A stretch of 64,000 nt of DNA from Phenylobacterium hankyongense. GTDB lineage: Bacteria; Pseudomonadota; Alphaproteobacteria; Caulobacterales; Caulobacteraceae. The stretch's first letter is position 1. Every line of letters begins with the position of its first letter. A program made the translations under genes and the position numbers. The stretch spans positions 3,022,001 to 3,086,000 of the forward strand of contig NZ_QFYP01000001.1 in assembly GCF_003254505.1 (NCBI RefSeq). The letters are read 5' to 3'. Shown piece after piece: positions 47,366 through 56,940 of the stretch. The notes beneath the pieces are model-generated. The model did no database searches. It was not told where the DNA came from and was given only the letters and a program-made list of their open reading frames with translations.

Positions 47366-47904
47366 GCGGCCAGCCGCTTCGCCGTCTGCAGGACGAAGCG
47401 GGCGCGTTCCTCGGGGCCCGCCCGCGGGACGTCCACGCCCTCATAGCCGAACTCGGCGAGCAGCCGCTTGACGTGCCCGTAGGTCCGCTCGGCCTCGGCG
47501 AAGTCCTGCTTCCGCTCGCCGTCGGTGCGGTAGATCTCCGCCCAGGGTGGAAACAGGAAGGCGTGGCGGTTGTAGCGGCGGGCGCGGGCGGCGGCGAGCA
47601 GGGCCGCGGGGGGATCGAAACCCTGCCCGAAACTGTCCAGGACGCCGCGATCGAAGAACACCCGCCGGGTCTCGCCGGAGAGGCTGTCGAACCGGGCGAT
47701 GTCACGCTCGGCGGTCAGCGTGCAGTAGGCCGCGTGGTCGGCCCAGGGCAGGGCGCTCCCGCCACGGGCTGCCTGGTCCCGGATCACCGCGCGGTGGGTC
47801 TCGGGGATGCAGACCTCACCCATCGCCGCCAAGCGCTCGATGACGGTGGTCTTGCCGACGCCGGGTCCGCCGGTGAGCAGGAAGAAATTCGGCTTGTGGA
47901 TCAA
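47362..47904 (-). CDS. P-loop ATPase/kinase-like protein
   Basis: A 180-residue AAA-type P-loop protein. Walker A GGPGVGKTT is at residues 12-20, a DRGVLDSF segment forms a probable Walker B/DxD region, and an IPETHR stretch resembles the loop that binds an activated substrate in small kinases. No nucleic-acid domain is attached. Similar proteins are called AAA family ATPase, with some likeness to predicted nucleoside or NAD-type kinases; function unknown. It precedes the 3D-domain gene's downstream side on the minus strand. Confidence 0.75.
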   Translation of the reverse strand: MIHKPNFFLLTGGPGVGKTTVIERLAAMGEVCIPETHRAVIRDQAARGGSALPWADHAAYCTLTAERDIARFDSLSGETRRVFFDRGVLDSFGQGFDPPAALLAAARARRYNRHAFLFPPWAEIYRTDGERKQDFAEAERTYGHVKRLLAEFGYEGVDVPRAGPEERARFVLQTAKRLAA

Positions 47905-47990
47905 AGGCTTTCCTCCGGAACATGCGGGATCGCGCCAGCTGGCGCGGCGGCGTGCAGTGCTCGGGGGAAGGTGGTCTCGTCGACCGGCCG

Positions 47991-48470
47991 TTAGTTCGGC
48001 GGGCAGCCCTTGAACTCACCGACCTTGATGGCGGTGAGGGTGGCCAGGTTCAGGGCCCGCAGCGCGCCCATCGAGCCGGAGCCGGCCCCGGTGAACAGGT
48101 CGATGCGCTTGCCCTTGATCGCGCCGCCGGTGTCGGAGGCGTACCAGTAGCCGTCGTGGACGGTGCCGTCGGGCATCTTCAGGCCGACGGTTTCCTTGAT
48201 GAACAGCACGCTGCGCTTGGGGATCAGGGCCTTGTCGACCGCGACGGTGCGCATGGCCACGACCTTGCAGCCCAGCGAGTCGAGCGCGCCAACGCCCTTG
48301 GCGCCGGCGTGGTAGAGGGTGGCTTTCACGTTCCAGCCGGGAGCGCCCGGCATCGTCCCGGTGACCACCGACATGATCATGTCGCCGATGGGATCGGAAG
48401 TCGCGGCTTGCGCGTTGGACCCAAGCGCGAAGAGCGAGAGGGCGGCCAGGGCGGCGAGGCGGCGTCGCAA
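47991..48470 (-). CDS. 3D domain exported protein
   Basis: A 159-residue exported protein with a signal peptide (LAALAALSLFALGSNAQA) and a 3D domain, named for three aspartates, here within WYASDTGGAIKGKRIDLF near the C-terminus. The 3D fold is seen in MltA lytic transglycosylases and Rpf-type factors, so a cell-wall role is likely. TTG 48470 is used because AAGGAGGA lies seven bases upstream; an in-frame ATG at 48593 would put 41 odd residues ahead of the signal. Confidence 0.8.
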   Translation of the reverse strand: MRRRLAALAALSLFALGSNAQAATSDPIGDMIMSVVTGTMPGAPGWNVKATLYHAGAKGVGALDSLGCKVVAMRTVAVDKALIPKRSVLFIKETVGLKMPDGTVHDGYWYASDTGGAIKGKRIDLFTGAGSGSMGALRALNLATLTAIKVGEFKGCPPN

Positions 48471-48659
48471 GACGGCGTCCTCCTTCGTCGTTGAACTGGT
48501 AGCAAGCTGAGTCTTACCGGCTCGGGGCGCCAGGGGCAACCCTGGAGCTTGGCGGCGCGGCGGCCTGTGAGCATTCCTGATAGCCGGTCGCAAGCCTCTT
48601 CGCTTGCTTCCACTCGGCGTTTCGGCTCCTCATCCCTCCCGCAAGACGGGGGGCGGCTC

Positions 48660-49244
48660 ATGAAAATCTACGGCGACTCGATCTCGGGAAACTGCCTGAA
48701 GGTCAAATGGACGGCCGACTATCTCGGCCTGCCGTACACCTGGATCGAGACGGACATCCTCAAGGGCGAGAGCCGCACGCCCCAGTTCCTGGCGCTGAAC
48801 GCGGCGGGCCAGGTGCCGGTCGTTGTGCTCGGCGACGGACGTCCGCTGGCCCAGTCCAACGCCATCATCCTGCACCTCGCCGAGGGCTCGGACCTGATCC
48901 CCGCCGACGCCTACGAGCGCGCCCGCATGCTCGAATGGCTGTTCTGGGAGCAGTACAGCCATGAGCCCTACGTCGCCGTGGCCCGCTTCCATGTGCGCTA
49001 CCTCGGCAAGTCCGCCGCCGACCTGGACCCGCGAATCGTCGAACGCGGCGCAGCCGCGCTGGCGCGGCTGGACGAGGCGCTGGCGGATGGACCCTTCCTG
49101 GTGGGGACGGCGCCCACGCTCGCGGACCTATCCCTCATCGCCTACACCCGCGTCGCCCACGAGGGCGGCTTCGATCTCGCCCGCTATCCGCGGGTAGAGG
49201 CCTGGGTGGGACGGGTGGAGGAGGCGCTGGGGATCGCCTCCTGA
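48660..49244 (+). CDS. glutathione S-transferase family protein
   Basis: A 194-residue GST-fold protein. The N-terminal thioredoxin-like part has SISGNCLKVK (in place of the catalytic Ser/Cys-P region) and NAAGQVPVVVLGDGRPLAQSNAI with the cis-Pro and glutathione-binding QSNAI; the C-terminal helical domain contains TLADLSLIAYTRVA. It most resembles alphaproteobacterial GSTs of the beta/theta type. Substrate unknown. Upstream 189 bp divergent from the 3D gene hold its promoter. Confidence 0.87.
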   Translation: MKIYGDSISGNCLKVKWTADYLGLPYTWIETDILKGESRTPQFLALNAAGQVPVVVLGDGRPLAQSNAIILHLAEGSDLIPADAYERARMLEWLFWEQYSHEPYVAVARFHVRYLGKSAADLDPRIVERGAAALARLDEALADGPFLVGTAPTLADLSLIAYTRVAHEGGFDLARYPRVEAWVGRVEEALGIAS

Positions 49245-49318
49245 GCGCCAAGGTGAAGCTTTCGCGATCCCGGTGAAGCCGGCTTGCCTTGGGCCGGAGA
49301 ACCTCGCAAACGGGACAT

Positions 49319-50326
49319 ATGAAACGTCTTGTGACCTTCGCCCTGATGGCCGCCGTCGCCGCGGCTCCGTCGGCGGCGCTCGCCTGGGGCTCCACCGGCC
49401 ACCGCATCATCGGCGAGACCGCCGTCCGCGCGCTGCCGGCCGAGGTTCCGGCCTTCCTGCGCACGCCGCAGGCCGCCCGCGACATCGGCGAATTCTCCCG
49501 CGAGCCCGACCGCTCCAAGAGCGCCGGCAAGGTCCACGACCGCGACCGTGACGCCGGCCACTTCCTCGACATCGACGACGCCGGCAAGGTGCTGGGCGGC
49601 CCGACGCTCGCGGCGCTGCCGCCGACCCGGGCGGACTTCGAGACCGCGCTGCGGGCCGTCGGCCAGGACAGCTGGAAGGCCGGCTACCTCCCGTACTCGA
49701 TCGTCGACCGCTGGCAGCAGCTGGCCATCGACTTCGCCTACTGGCGGGTGCTGAACGCCGCCGAGGCCAATCCCGCCTGGGCGGCGCACCGCGACTTCTT
49801 CGTCGCCGACAAGCGCCGCCGCGAGGCGCAGATCCTCGAGGACGCCGGGGCCCTGTCGCACTTTGTCGGCGACGGCAGCCAGCCGCTGCACCTGACGGTG
49901 CACTACAACGGCTGGGGCGACTTCCCCAATCCCGGCGGCTACCCGACCGCCCACCTCCACGGGCCCTTCGAGAGCGATCTCGTGCAGGCGACCGTCCGGC
50001 CTGAGGCGGTGGCCGCCCAGGTGGCGCCGCTGAGCATTTGCCAGTGCACGATCGAGGCGCAGACGGCGGCCTATCTCGCCGACACCGCCAAGCTGGTCGA
50101 GCCCTTCTATCAGCTGGCGAAGGCCGGCGGCCTCGACCCTGGCGATCCGCGCGGGCCGGCGCTCGCCACCCGGCAGATCGCGGTCGGCGCCTCGGAGCTG
50201 CGCGACATGATGGTGGAGGCGTGGCGGGCGAGCGCCACCCAGACCGTCGGCTGGAAGCCGGTCGCGGTGGCCGATGTGGTGGCGGGCCGGATCGATCCCT
50301 ATCCGGCGCTCTACGGCATCGACTGA
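49319..50326 (+). CDS. S1/P1 nuclease, exported
   Basis: A 335-residue zinc-dependent single-strand nuclease, or phospholipase C relative, exported by a signal peptide cut after ALA so that the mature protein would begin with W23, the N-terminal Zn ligand of this family. His28 in WGSTGHR, DRDAGHFLDI, and the GALSHFVGDGSQPLH segment supply further ligands. ATG 49319 fits the signal. The stop overlaps the Nudix start (TGATG). Confidence 0.9.
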   Translation: MKRLVTFALMAAVAAAPSAALAWGSTGHRIIGETAVRALPAEVPAFLRTPQAARDIGEFSREPDRSKSAGKVHDRDRDAGHFLDIDDAGKVLGGPTLAALPPTRADFETALRAVGQDSWKAGYLPYSIVDRWQQLAIDFAYWRVLNAAEANPAWAAHRDFFVADKRRREAQILEDAGALSHFVGDGSQPLHLTVHYNGWGDFPNPGGYPTAHLHGPFESDLVQATVRPEAVAAQVAPLSICQCTIEAQTAAYLADTAKLVEPFYQLAKAGGLDPGDPRGPALATRQIAVGASELRDMMVEAWRASATQTVGWKPVAVADVVAGRIDPYPALYGID

Positions 50327-50781
50327 TGGCGGTCCCCCAGTTCGGCGTCGCAGAGCCCGGGCGCGCCTATCCCGACCGGCCGGCGGCCTTCGTCATCGTG
50401 GCGCGCGCGGGGAAGATCGCCGTGGTCCGTGTCGCGCGCCGGAAGGGCGGCTGGCGGCTGGACCTGCCCGGCGGCGGCCTGGAGCCCGGCGAGGCGCCTG
50501 CCCAGGCGGCTGTGCGCGAGTGCGGCGAGGAGGCGGGCCTGCGGGTGGCGGTGGCCGAGCCCTTCCTTCACGCGGACCACTTCTTCGTCAACGACGAGGG
50601 TCAGTCCCACAACACCCGCGGGAGCTTCTTCTTGGGCCGCCTGCTGTCCGAAGACCCGGCGCTGAAGATCGAGGACGACCACACCCTGGTGTGGATGGAG
50701 GCCCACGAGGCGCTCCGGACCCTCGATCGCGACGCCCATGCCTGGGCCGTCGCGGCCTGGCTCAGGCGGGTGAAGCGCTAG
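50326..50781 (+). CDS. Nudix hydrolase
   Basis: A 151-residue Nudix hydrolase that cleaves nucleoside diphosphates linked to another moiety. The full Nudix box G-x5-E-x7-R-E-U-x-E-E-x-G-U is visible starting GGGLEPGEAPAQ with RECGEEAGL. Similar short enzymes include MutT-like and ADP-ribose types; no specificity is seen. Its stop overlaps that of the convergent iron-permease-like gene as CTAG. Confidence 0.92.
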   Translation: MAVPQFGVAEPGRAYPDRPAAFVIVARAGKIAVVRVARRKGGWRLDLPGGGLEPGEAPAQAAVRECGEEAGLRVAVAEPFLHADHFFVNDEGQSHNTRGSFFLGRLLSEDPALKIEDDHTLVWMEAHEALRTLDRDAHAWAVAAWLRRVKR

Positions 50782-51257
50782 CCCGCGGCGCGGGTCCGGG
50801 TCTTGGCCCGCCCGGTGGCGCGCTTGCGGGCCTGTCCGATTTCCTGCTTGCGGTTGCGGCTGGCCCGCGCCTCGGCCCGCTGCACGACTTCCGGGCGATG
50901 GCTTTCGCACTCCGCCAGGATGTCCTCGAGCTCCTGGTCGGAGAGGTGCTCGATGCCGATGAACTCGTTCTTGGCCTGGGTCACCCGGATCAGCTCGTCC
51001 AGCTTGGCCTGCAGGGCGGCGTTGTCGCGGTTCTGGGTGTTCTGGATCAGGAAGACCATCAGGAAGGTCACGATGGTCGTGCCGGTGTTGATGATCAGCT
51101 GCCAGGTGTCGGAGTAGTGGAAGACCGGGCCGGTCGCGGCCCAGACGACGACGATCAGGCAGCAGGCGAGGAAGGTGAGGGGGCGGCCGGTCCAGCGGGA
51201 AACGCCGCTGGCGATCTGGGCGAACGCCTCGCTGAATTTGCTCATCGGAACGGACAT
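50778..51257 (-). CDS. low-affinity iron permease-like membrane protein
   Basis: A 159-residue protein of the low-affinity iron permease family, in which only the small two-helix unit is present. Membrane segments are about residues 28-46 (LTFLACCLIVVVWAATGPV) and 54-72, the second ending VTFLMVFLIQNTQNRD, the family motif. The tail has a predicted coiled helix (AALQAKLDELIRVTQ) and a basic C-terminus. Iron transport by bacterial members is not proved. Confidence 0.82.
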   Translation of the reverse strand: MSVPMSKFSEAFAQIASGVSRWTGRPLTFLACCLIVVVWAATGPVFHYSDTWQLIINTGTTIVTFLMVFLIQNTQNRDNAALQAKLDELIRVTQAKNEFIGIEHLSDQELEDILAECESHRPEVVQRAEARASRNRKQEIGQARKRATGRAKTRTRAAG

Positions 51258-51322
51258 GTCTTTTCGTTGGTTTGCGCGACCCAGCCTGAACGGCTAGTGC
51301 GGGAGCCTGTTCCGGAGGGACC

Positions 51323-52231
51323 ATGTCCGAGCTTGCCTCTTCCCCAGCAAAGATCATCGACGGCAAGGTCTACGCCGAGCGGTTACGCGCCGAGGTGGCC
51401 CGCGAGGTCGCCCAGTTGAAGGCCGACCATGGCCTCCAGCCCGGCCTCGCCGTGGTGCTGGTGGGCGACGATCCGGCCAGCCAGATCTACGTCCGGTCGA
51501 AAGGCGAGCACTCGCTGGCTGTGGGCATGCACTCGGTCACCCACCGGCTGCCCGGGGACACCCAGCAGGCCGAGCTGATGCGGCTGATCGCCGAGCTGAA
51601 CGCCGACCCGCTGATCCACGGCATCCTGGTGCAGTTGCCGCTGCCGAAGCACCTCGACGAGCGGGCGGTGCTGGCGGCCATCAATCCCGACAAGGACGTC
51701 GACGGCCTGCATGTGGTCAACGCCGGACGGCTGGCCAGCGGCATGCCGGCGCTGACGCCCTGCACGCCGCTGGGCTGCATGATCCTGCTGCGCGAGACGG
51801 TGGGCGACCTGTCGGGACTGCGCGCCGTGGTCGTCGGCCGCTCGGTGCTGGTCGGCCGCCCGATCGCCCAGTTGCTGCTGCAGGCCGACTGCACGGTGAC
51901 TATCGCCCATTCCCGCACCCGCGACCTGCCGGCCGTCTGCCGCGAGGCCGACATCCTGGTGGCGGCGGTGGGACGGCCGCGGATGATCCGCGGCGACTGG
52001 ATCAAGCCGGGCGCGGCGGTGATCGACGTCGGCATCAACCGGGTGCCGTTCGACGACCCGGCGAAGGCCGCCGCGGGCCGCACCAAGGTGGTCGGCGACG
52101 TGAACTTCAAGGAGGCCAGCCAGGTCGCCGGCTGGATCACGCCGGTGCCGGGCGGCGTCGGCCTGATGACCGTGGCCGTCCTGCTGCAGAACACCGTCAC
52201 CGCCGCCCGGCGGCTCCAGGGCCTCGCCTAG
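51323..52231 (+). CDS. folD: methylenetetrahydrofolate dehydrogenase/cyclohydrolase
   Basis: A 302-residue bifunctional enzyme of one-carbon metabolism, interconverting methylene-, methenyl- and formyl-THF. Landmarks are [14 protein letters not shown] with the catalytic Lys, [11 protein letters not shown], the NADP-binding [12 protein letters not shown] and the C-terminal [13 protein letters not shown] 51323 follows GAGGGA. Its stop overlaps that of the convergent lipoprotein gene as CTAG. Confidence 0.96.
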   Translation: MSELASSPAKIIDGKVYAERLRAEVAREVAQLKADHGLQPGLAVVLVGDDPASQIYVRSKGEHSLAVGMHSVTHRLPGDTQQAELMRLIAELNADPLIHGILVQLPLPKHLDERAVLAAINPDKDVDGLHVVNAGRLASGMPALTPCTPLGCMILLRETVGDLSGLRAVVVGRSVLVGRPIAQLLLQADCTVTIAHSRTRDLPAVCREADILVAAVGRPRMIRGDWIKPGAAVIDVGINRVPFDDPAKAAAGRTKVVGDVNFKEASQVAGWITPVPGGVGLMTVAVLLQNTVTAARRLQGLA

Positions 52232-52872
52232 GTCAGCGAGCCGTCGGTCCAGGCGACCACCTTGCCCAGCACCTCGGTGAGCGCCTTGTCGTAGGCGCCA
52301 ACGATGGCGCCGACCCGGTTGTTGTCGGCCGGGACGCGCGCTTCGAAGATCTGCTCGCCGACCACGGCGTTGTTCTGGCTGCGGGTCAGCTGCGCGCGAA
52401 CACGCACCACCACCGTCGGCGCGGCCTTCTCGCCGGACTCGTAGCGGGTCTCGAAATCCCGCACGTCGAGCCGCAGGGCGTAGTCGCTGTGCGCGGGCTC
52501 GCCACGCGAGACCAGCCGCGCGCGGCCGCCGTGGGCGTCGAAGGCGTTCAGCACCGCGGCGTCGAACAGCACGGCCGCCGGCGCCACCCAACGGGCCTGG
52601 GCGATATAGGCGGCGTGTTCGCCGGTGATGGTCAGAATGCGGTCGCCGGCGGATTCCTGCTGGAAGACGCCGCTGGCGCGGAACACCCCGATCGGCGCGG
52701 CGCCGGCCGCCGCCGGCCCCGTCGCCGGCGGGGCCTGATGCTGGCCGAACCGGTAGAGCTGCGCCGGCTTGCTCTTCGGGAGCAGCGAGATGCAGCCGCT
52801 GAGCATCAGGGCGCAGGCGCCGACGGCGGCCAGCCGCAGGAGGGTGGTCGGAAGGCTGTTCGAGCGGATCAT
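52228..52872 (-). CDS. ABC-type transport auxiliary lipoprotein (PqiC/MlaX-like)
   Basis: A 214-residue outer- or inner-membrane lipoprotein with a lipobox LSGC (Cys at about 27) after a signal sequence. The rest is the ABC_trans_aux domain seen in PqiC and in Mla-type operons, with a [16 protein letters not shown] strand and a final helix. It presumably assists the lipid transporter in the adjacent operon. It overlaps the MlaD gene by 4 bp and is last in the operon. Confidence 0.85.
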   Translation of the reverse strand: MIRSNSLPTTLLRLAAVGACALMLSGCISLLPKSKPAQLYRFGQHQAPPATGPAAAGAAPIGVFRASGVFQQESAGDRILTITGEHAAYIAQARWVAPAAVLFDAAVLNAFDAHGGRARLVSRGEPAHSDYALRLDVRDFETRYESGEKAAPTVVVRVRAQLTRSQNNAVVGEQIFEARVPADNNRVGAIVGAYDKALTEVLGKVVAWTDGSLT

Positions 52873-53807
52873 GGCTTCACCTTCACTTCTTCGGCGGCCG
52901 GCTTGCCGATGGCCCCCGTGGGGTTGGCCTGGATGTCGTTGACGAGGCGCGACAGGGACTCTGCGGCGGTCTGCAGCTGGATCACTGCGGCGGTGATCTG
53001 CGGCAGGCCGTTGTTGGCGAAGTCCGTGGTCGGGCCCTGCAGCTTGGCGATCATGCCTCGGGCTTCGCTGGCCGTGGCCTTGGCCTCCTCGGCGGCGTCG
53101 GCGACGTTCTTCATGGTCCGGCGCCCGTCGGTGTCGAGGATCTGGTTGCCGGTCTTGGCGAGTTCGGTGACCTGCTGGGTCGCGGTGTCGACGTCCTGCA
53201 GCGCCTTCTGGGCGTCGGCGATGATCGCCTTGCGCTCGCGCACCTCGGCAGTGATCGCCTGGGCGTCGGAGACGGTGGCGGAGAAGTTCTTGATGTTCTG
53301 GTCGGACAGCACGCGGTTGATCCGGTCGAGCGCCTCGATGGTGCGGGTCAGCACCGTGCCGCCGCCCTCCAGCAGGTCGGACAGGGCGCTGCGCTGGCTG
53401 CGGATGACCGGGATCTTGTCCTTCGGCGTGACGTCCTTCAGCAACGGCTTGGAGGGGGTGCCGGCGGTGATCTGGATGTAGTTGACCCCGGTGATCCCCT
53501 GCGGCTCCAGGGTGGCGTAGGAATCCACCCGAATCGGCACGTCGGACGTCACGCGGGCCTGCGCAAGCACCCGGCTGGGGTTCGTGCGGTCGAGCGCGAT
53601 CTTGGTTACCTCGCCGACCTTGATGCCGTTGAAGTGCACCTCGCCGCCCTGGTTCAGGCCGCGCACGGGACCCTGGAAGAGGATCTCGTAGATGTCGTTC
53701 TCCTGGGCGAACTGCAGCCGCGCCAGCCAGACGACGAAGATCACCAGGCCCAGGAACAGGATCAGCGATGAGAGGCCCACCAGGGCGTAGTTGGCGTTCT
53801 TTTCCAT
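52869..53807 (-). CDS. MlaD family MCE-domain lipid-transport protein
   Basis: A 312-residue MCE protein anchored by one N-terminal helix (about 8-30, VGLSSLILFLGLVIFVVWLA) with the MCE domain (about 40-120) exposed to the periplasm: FQGPVRGLNQGGEVHFNGIKVG and LEPQGITGVNYIQI. A long helical, coiled-coil-like tail follows. MCE proteins form hexameric lipid-conducting rings between the membranes. ATG 53807 shares one base with the end of the ATPase gene. Gram-negative Mla-type intermembrane transport is the likely role. Confidence 0.9.
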   Translation of the reverse strand: MEKNANYALVGLSSLILFLGLVIFVVWLARLQFAQENDIYEILFQGPVRGLNQGGEVHFNGIKVGEVTKIALDRTNPSRVLAQARVTSDVPIRVDSYATLEPQGITGVNYIQITAGTPSKPLLKDVTPKDKIPVIRSQRSALSDLLEGGGTVLTRTIEALDRINRVLSDQNIKNFSATVSDAQAITAEVRERKAIIADAQKALQDVDTATQQVTELAKTGNQILDTDGRRTMKNVADAAEEAKATASEARGMIAKLQGPTTDFANNGLPQITAAVIQLQTAAESLSRLVNDIQANPTGAIGKPAAEEVKVKP

Positions 53808-54634
53808 CAGGCCTCCGTCTTCGCCTTGGCCCCGGCGGCGCGACCGCGGGGACCCAGGAAATACTCGCGGATCCAAGGGTGGTCCGACTTTTCGAGTTCG
53901 CGCACCGTGCCGACCGCCACGACCTTCCTGTCGGCGATCACCGCCACGCGGTCGGTGATCTCGTAGAGGGTGTCGAGGTCGTGGGTGATCATGAAGACGG
54001 TCAGGTCAAGGCTGTCGGACAGGTCCTTGATCAGCTCGTCGAAGGCCGCGGCCGAGATCGGGTCGAGCCCGGCGGTGGGCTCGTCCAGAAACAGCAGCTC
54101 CGGGTCGAGGGCCAGGGCCCGGGCCAGGCCCGCCCGCTTGCGCATCCCGCCCGACAGCTCCGAAGGCTTCAGCACCCCGGCGTCCGGCGGCAGGCCCACG
54201 AGCGCGATCTTCAGGTCCGAGAGCTCGCCGATCTCCTGACGCGACAGCCGCGTGTGTTCGTACATCGGCGCGGAGACGTTCTCCTTCACCGTCAGGTTGG
54301 AGAACAGCGCGCCCTGCTGGAAGAGGACGCCCCACCGCCGCTCGATGGCGGTCCAGGTGCGCCGCGAGGCGTATTGGATGTCCTGCCCGAACACCTTCAC
54401 GGACCCCGCCCGCGGCCGGCGCAGGCCGATGATGGTGTTGAGCAGCACCGACTTGCCGGCCCCGGATCCGCCGACGACGCCCAGCACTTCGCCGCGCTCC
54501 ACCGTCAGGTCGAGGCCGTCATGGATGATCCGGTCGCCGAAGGCGCTGACCAGGCCACGCACCTCGATCGCAGGGCCCTCGCTGTCGAGCAGGTCCGCGT
54601 CGTCGAATTCGTCGTCGTCGCTCGGAGCGCTCAA
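53807..54634 (-). CDS. MlaF-like ABC transporter ATPase
   Basis: A 275-residue ATPase driving the MCE lipid transporter. Walker A GGSGAGKS, the Q-loop, the signature LSGGM, Walker B LLFLDEPTAG and the H-loop THDLDTLYE are all present. The length and insert pattern fit MlaF. It overlaps the permease gene by 4 bp and the MlaD gene by 1 bp. Confidence 0.93.
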   Translation of the reverse strand: MSAPSDDDEFDDADLLDSEGPAIEVRGLVSAFGDRIIHDGLDLTVERGEVLGVVGGSGAGKSVLLNTIIGLRRPRAGSVKVFGQDIQYASRRTWTAIERRWGVLFQQGALFSNLTVKENVSAPMYEHTRLSRQEIGELSDLKIALVGLPPDAGVLKPSELSGGMRKRAGLARALALDPELLFLDEPTAGLDPISAAAFDELIKDLSDSLDLTVFMITHDLDTLYEITDRVAVIADRKVVAVGTVRELEKSDHPWIREYFLGPRGRAAGAKAKTEA

Positions 54635-55794
54635 ATGCCGAGCTCCATGTAGACGAGGGCGAAGGCGGCATCGATCATGATGATCGCGAAGATGGCGTGG
54701 ACGACGGCGGCGGTCACCCGGCGGCCCAGGGACTCCACGTCGCCGCCGACCTCCAGGCCCTGCCGGCAGCCGATCCCGGCGATCACCGCGGCCATGACCG
54801 GCGCCTTGGACAGGCCGATCCAGAAATGGGCCACGCCGACGTTGTCGACGATGCGCTGGAGGAAGAAGGCCGGGCCGAGGTCCAGCACCGTCCAGACGAC
54901 CATCAGCCCGCCGAACAGGCCGGCGAGGGTTGCGACGAAGGTCAGCAGCGGAATGGTCACCAGCAGCGCGGCGAAGCGCGGGAACACCAGGGCCTCGAAC
55001 GGATCGACGCCCAGGACGCGCATGGCGTCGATCTCCTGGCTCATCTTCATCGAGCCGATCTCCGCGGCGAACGAGGACGCCGAGCGGCCGGCCAGCAGCA
55101 CCGCGGTGATGATGATGTTGAACTCGCGCAGGACGGCGATGCCGATCAGCTCGACGGCGAACACCTCGGCGCCGAACTGGCGCAGCATGTTGGCGCCCAG
55201 CAGGCCCACAACCGCGCCGATGAAGAAGGAGGTGGTGGCGACGATCGGGATGGCGTCCAGTCCGGCGCGCTCCATCTGGGAGACGATCGCCGCCCAGCGG
55301 ATGCGCTTGGGATTGATGAACAGGTTGACCGCGGTCCGCGCGATGACCACCAGCAGGTGGCCGAGGAAGACCATGGTGTCGAGGCCCTCGAGGGCCACGT
55401 CCATCACACCCTTGCCGATGCGGATGGTGAGATCGTGGAAGTCGCGCGGCGGCTCGCGCACCACCGGCTCGACCTGGCGCGCGTCGGCCACCAGCTGCAG
55501 CAGGCGCAGGGTCTCGGGCCGCGCCTTCACCTTGGAGAGGTCGAAGCTGTCGCGCGCGGCGCGGATCACCGCGTAGGCGCCGGCGGTGTCGAGCCGGCGC
55601 ACCCGGCGCATGTCGAGCACGAAGTCGCTGACGCTGCTCAGCGCCTCGGCAAGGGCGGAGCCGGCCTCGCCGACGCCGTTCGCCGTCCAGTCGCCCGCCA
55701 GGACGACTGTGGGACGATCCGCCGCGGTGCGGAGGCTGAAGTCGGCGGGTCTCTCCATTTGGGGTGGTTTCTCGCGGGCTCCGGCTCGGGACAT
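54631..55794 (-). CDS. MlaE-like ABC permease with N-terminal STAS-like domain
   Basis: A 387-residue inner-membrane permease. Residues about 15-110 resemble a STAS domain (VLAGDWTANGVGEAGSALAEA, then FVLDMRRVRRLDTAGAY), which in E. coli is the separate MlaB protein; the remainder is the MlaE domain with several membrane helices and the EFNIIITAVLLAGRSASSFAAEIGSM segment. Here the two are fused, as in many non-enteric MlaE proteins. The start 55794 is uncertain; ATG 55758 would shorten it by 12 residues. First gene of the Mla-like operon; 252 bp without a gene lie upstream. Confidence 0.9.
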   Translation of the reverse strand: MSRAGAREKPPQMERPADFSLRTAADRPTVVLAGDWTANGVGEAGSALAEALSSVSDFVLDMRRVRRLDTAGAYAVIRAARDSFDLSKVKARPETLRLLQLVADARQVEPVVREPPRDFHDLTIRIGKGVMDVALEGLDTMVFLGHLLVVIARTAVNLFINPKRIRWAAIVSQMERAGLDAIPIVATTSFFIGAVVGLLGANMLRQFGAEVFAVELIGIAVLREFNIIITAVLLAGRSASSFAAEIGSMKMSQEIDAMRVLGVDPFEALVFPRFAALLVTIPLLTFVATLAGLFGGLMVVWTVLDLGPAFFLQRIVDNVGVAHFWIGLSKAPVMAAVIAGIGCRQGLEVGGDVESLGRRVTAAVVHAIFAIIMIDAAFALVYMELGI

Positions 55795-56052
55795 ATCGCG
55801 GCCACGGCGGCGAGTCGCGCTCCCTTTGCGAGAGTGGACTCTAGCAGAGACGGCGCTTTGACCGAACGCATTACGGCCGCGGTTGTTCCTGATGCAACGG
55901 CGGCGCGAGGCGGGTCGAACCCATAGTCACGCTCGCGCAGAGGTGATCGCCATGGTTAAGCTAGGCCTACTTTTGGCCCAACTCGACCCTGAAGCATGGT
56001 CCGGCGCCCGCGTCGTCGGGGGCATGCGTTTGTTTGAGGCTGGAGAGTGAGT

Positions 56053-56376
56053 TTGAGTCGCCAGATCGAGCTGGCCGGGAAATCCGGCGCCCGTTACCGC
56101 TATACGCCGCTGGAGGAGGAACGCTTCCTGCCGCCGGCCGGCGCCAACTATGTGATCGCTGAGGTCACCTCCGAGGGGGCGACTGTCGTCTATGCCGGCG
56201 AAACCGACAACCTCGCCAGCCAGAGCTGGCGCCCGGCGCTGGAAGCCGCGCGGAAGAAGTACGGCGAGGCCAAGATTCTGACGCGACTGAACGTCACACG
56301 GGCGGTCCGCGAGGCCGAGCGCGTCGACCTGATCGAAGAACACCAGCCCCCGATGAACCAGGACCGCAGAGGCTGA
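56053..56376 (+). CDS. small protein resembling a degenerate GIY-YIG domain
   Basis: A 107-residue protein not matched to a family with certainty. Several residues recall the GIY-YIG nuclease fold: a YVIAEV strand, then VVYAGETDNLA where the family has a Y-x-G-x-T-x-N pattern, and a final REAERVDLIEEHQPPMN like the E-x-LI-x(n)-P-x-N end. The usual GIY and YIG tripeptides are not intact, so activity is doubtful. TTG 56053 follows GGAGAG; GTG 56047 is an alternative. It stands alone between the Mla operon and the YdcF gene. Confidence 0.5.
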   Translation: MSRQIELAGKSGARYRYTPLEEERFLPPAGANYVIAEVTSEGATVVYAGETDNLASQSWRPALEAARKKYGEAKILTRLNVTRAVREAERVDLIEEHQPPMNQDRRG

Positions 56377-56415
56377 GGCTGGCGGCGCGGCGCGGTCCGC
56401 GCGATCCTTGGCGGC

Positions 56416-56940
56416 ATGGGAAGGGGCCAAACCCTCATCGTGCTGTTCGGAGCGGCGGTCTGGCCTGACGGGCGGCCGTCGCCGACGCTCTTGCGCCGCA
56501 TCGACTACGCCGCGCGCGCCGCAGCCGATGCGCCGGACGCGCTGATCCTGTGCTCCGGCGCGGCCGGCCGATTCGGCCCCTCCGAAGCCTCCGTCATGGC
56601 CGCCGCGCTGATCGCCCGCGGCGTCGCCCCCGACCGGCTCATGCTCGACGAAGCCAGCCGCGACACGTTGCAGAGCGTGGTGGCGACCGCGCGGACGCTG
56701 CGCGGGGGCGGCTACCGCCGCTGCATCGTCTGCAGCGACCGCTATCACCTGCCGCGCATCCGCCTGCTGCTCGCCGCGCTCGGCGTCCGCGCCGAGGCGG
56801 GTCCGGCCGCGCCGGGGCATGGCGGGGCAGGCCGCCGCCACTGGACCTACATGCGGCTGCGCGAGGCGCTAGCGATTCCCTACGACCTGGCCATCGTCCT
56901 GGCCCGCCGGCGCAGCTTGCTGGCCGCTAGGGCGCCATGA
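56416..56940 (+). CDS. YdcF family protein
   Basis: A 174-residue YdcF/DUF218 protein of unknown function, whose relatives affect envelope or bind SAM. Landmarks are VLFGAAVWPDGRPSPTLLRRIDYA, LILCSGAAGRFGPSEASVMAAAL and VCSDRYHLPRI in the second half. No clear membrane helix. It overlaps the DUF72 gene by ATGA, so the two are cotranslated. Confidence 0.83.
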   Translation: MGRGQTLIVLFGAAVWPDGRPSPTLLRRIDYAARAAADAPDALILCSGAAGRFGPSEASVMAAALIARGVAPDRLMLDEASRDTLQSVVATARTLRGGGYRRCIVCSDRYHLPRIRLLLAALGVRAEAGPAAPGHGGAGRRHWTYMRLREALAIPYDLAIVLARRRSLLAARAP

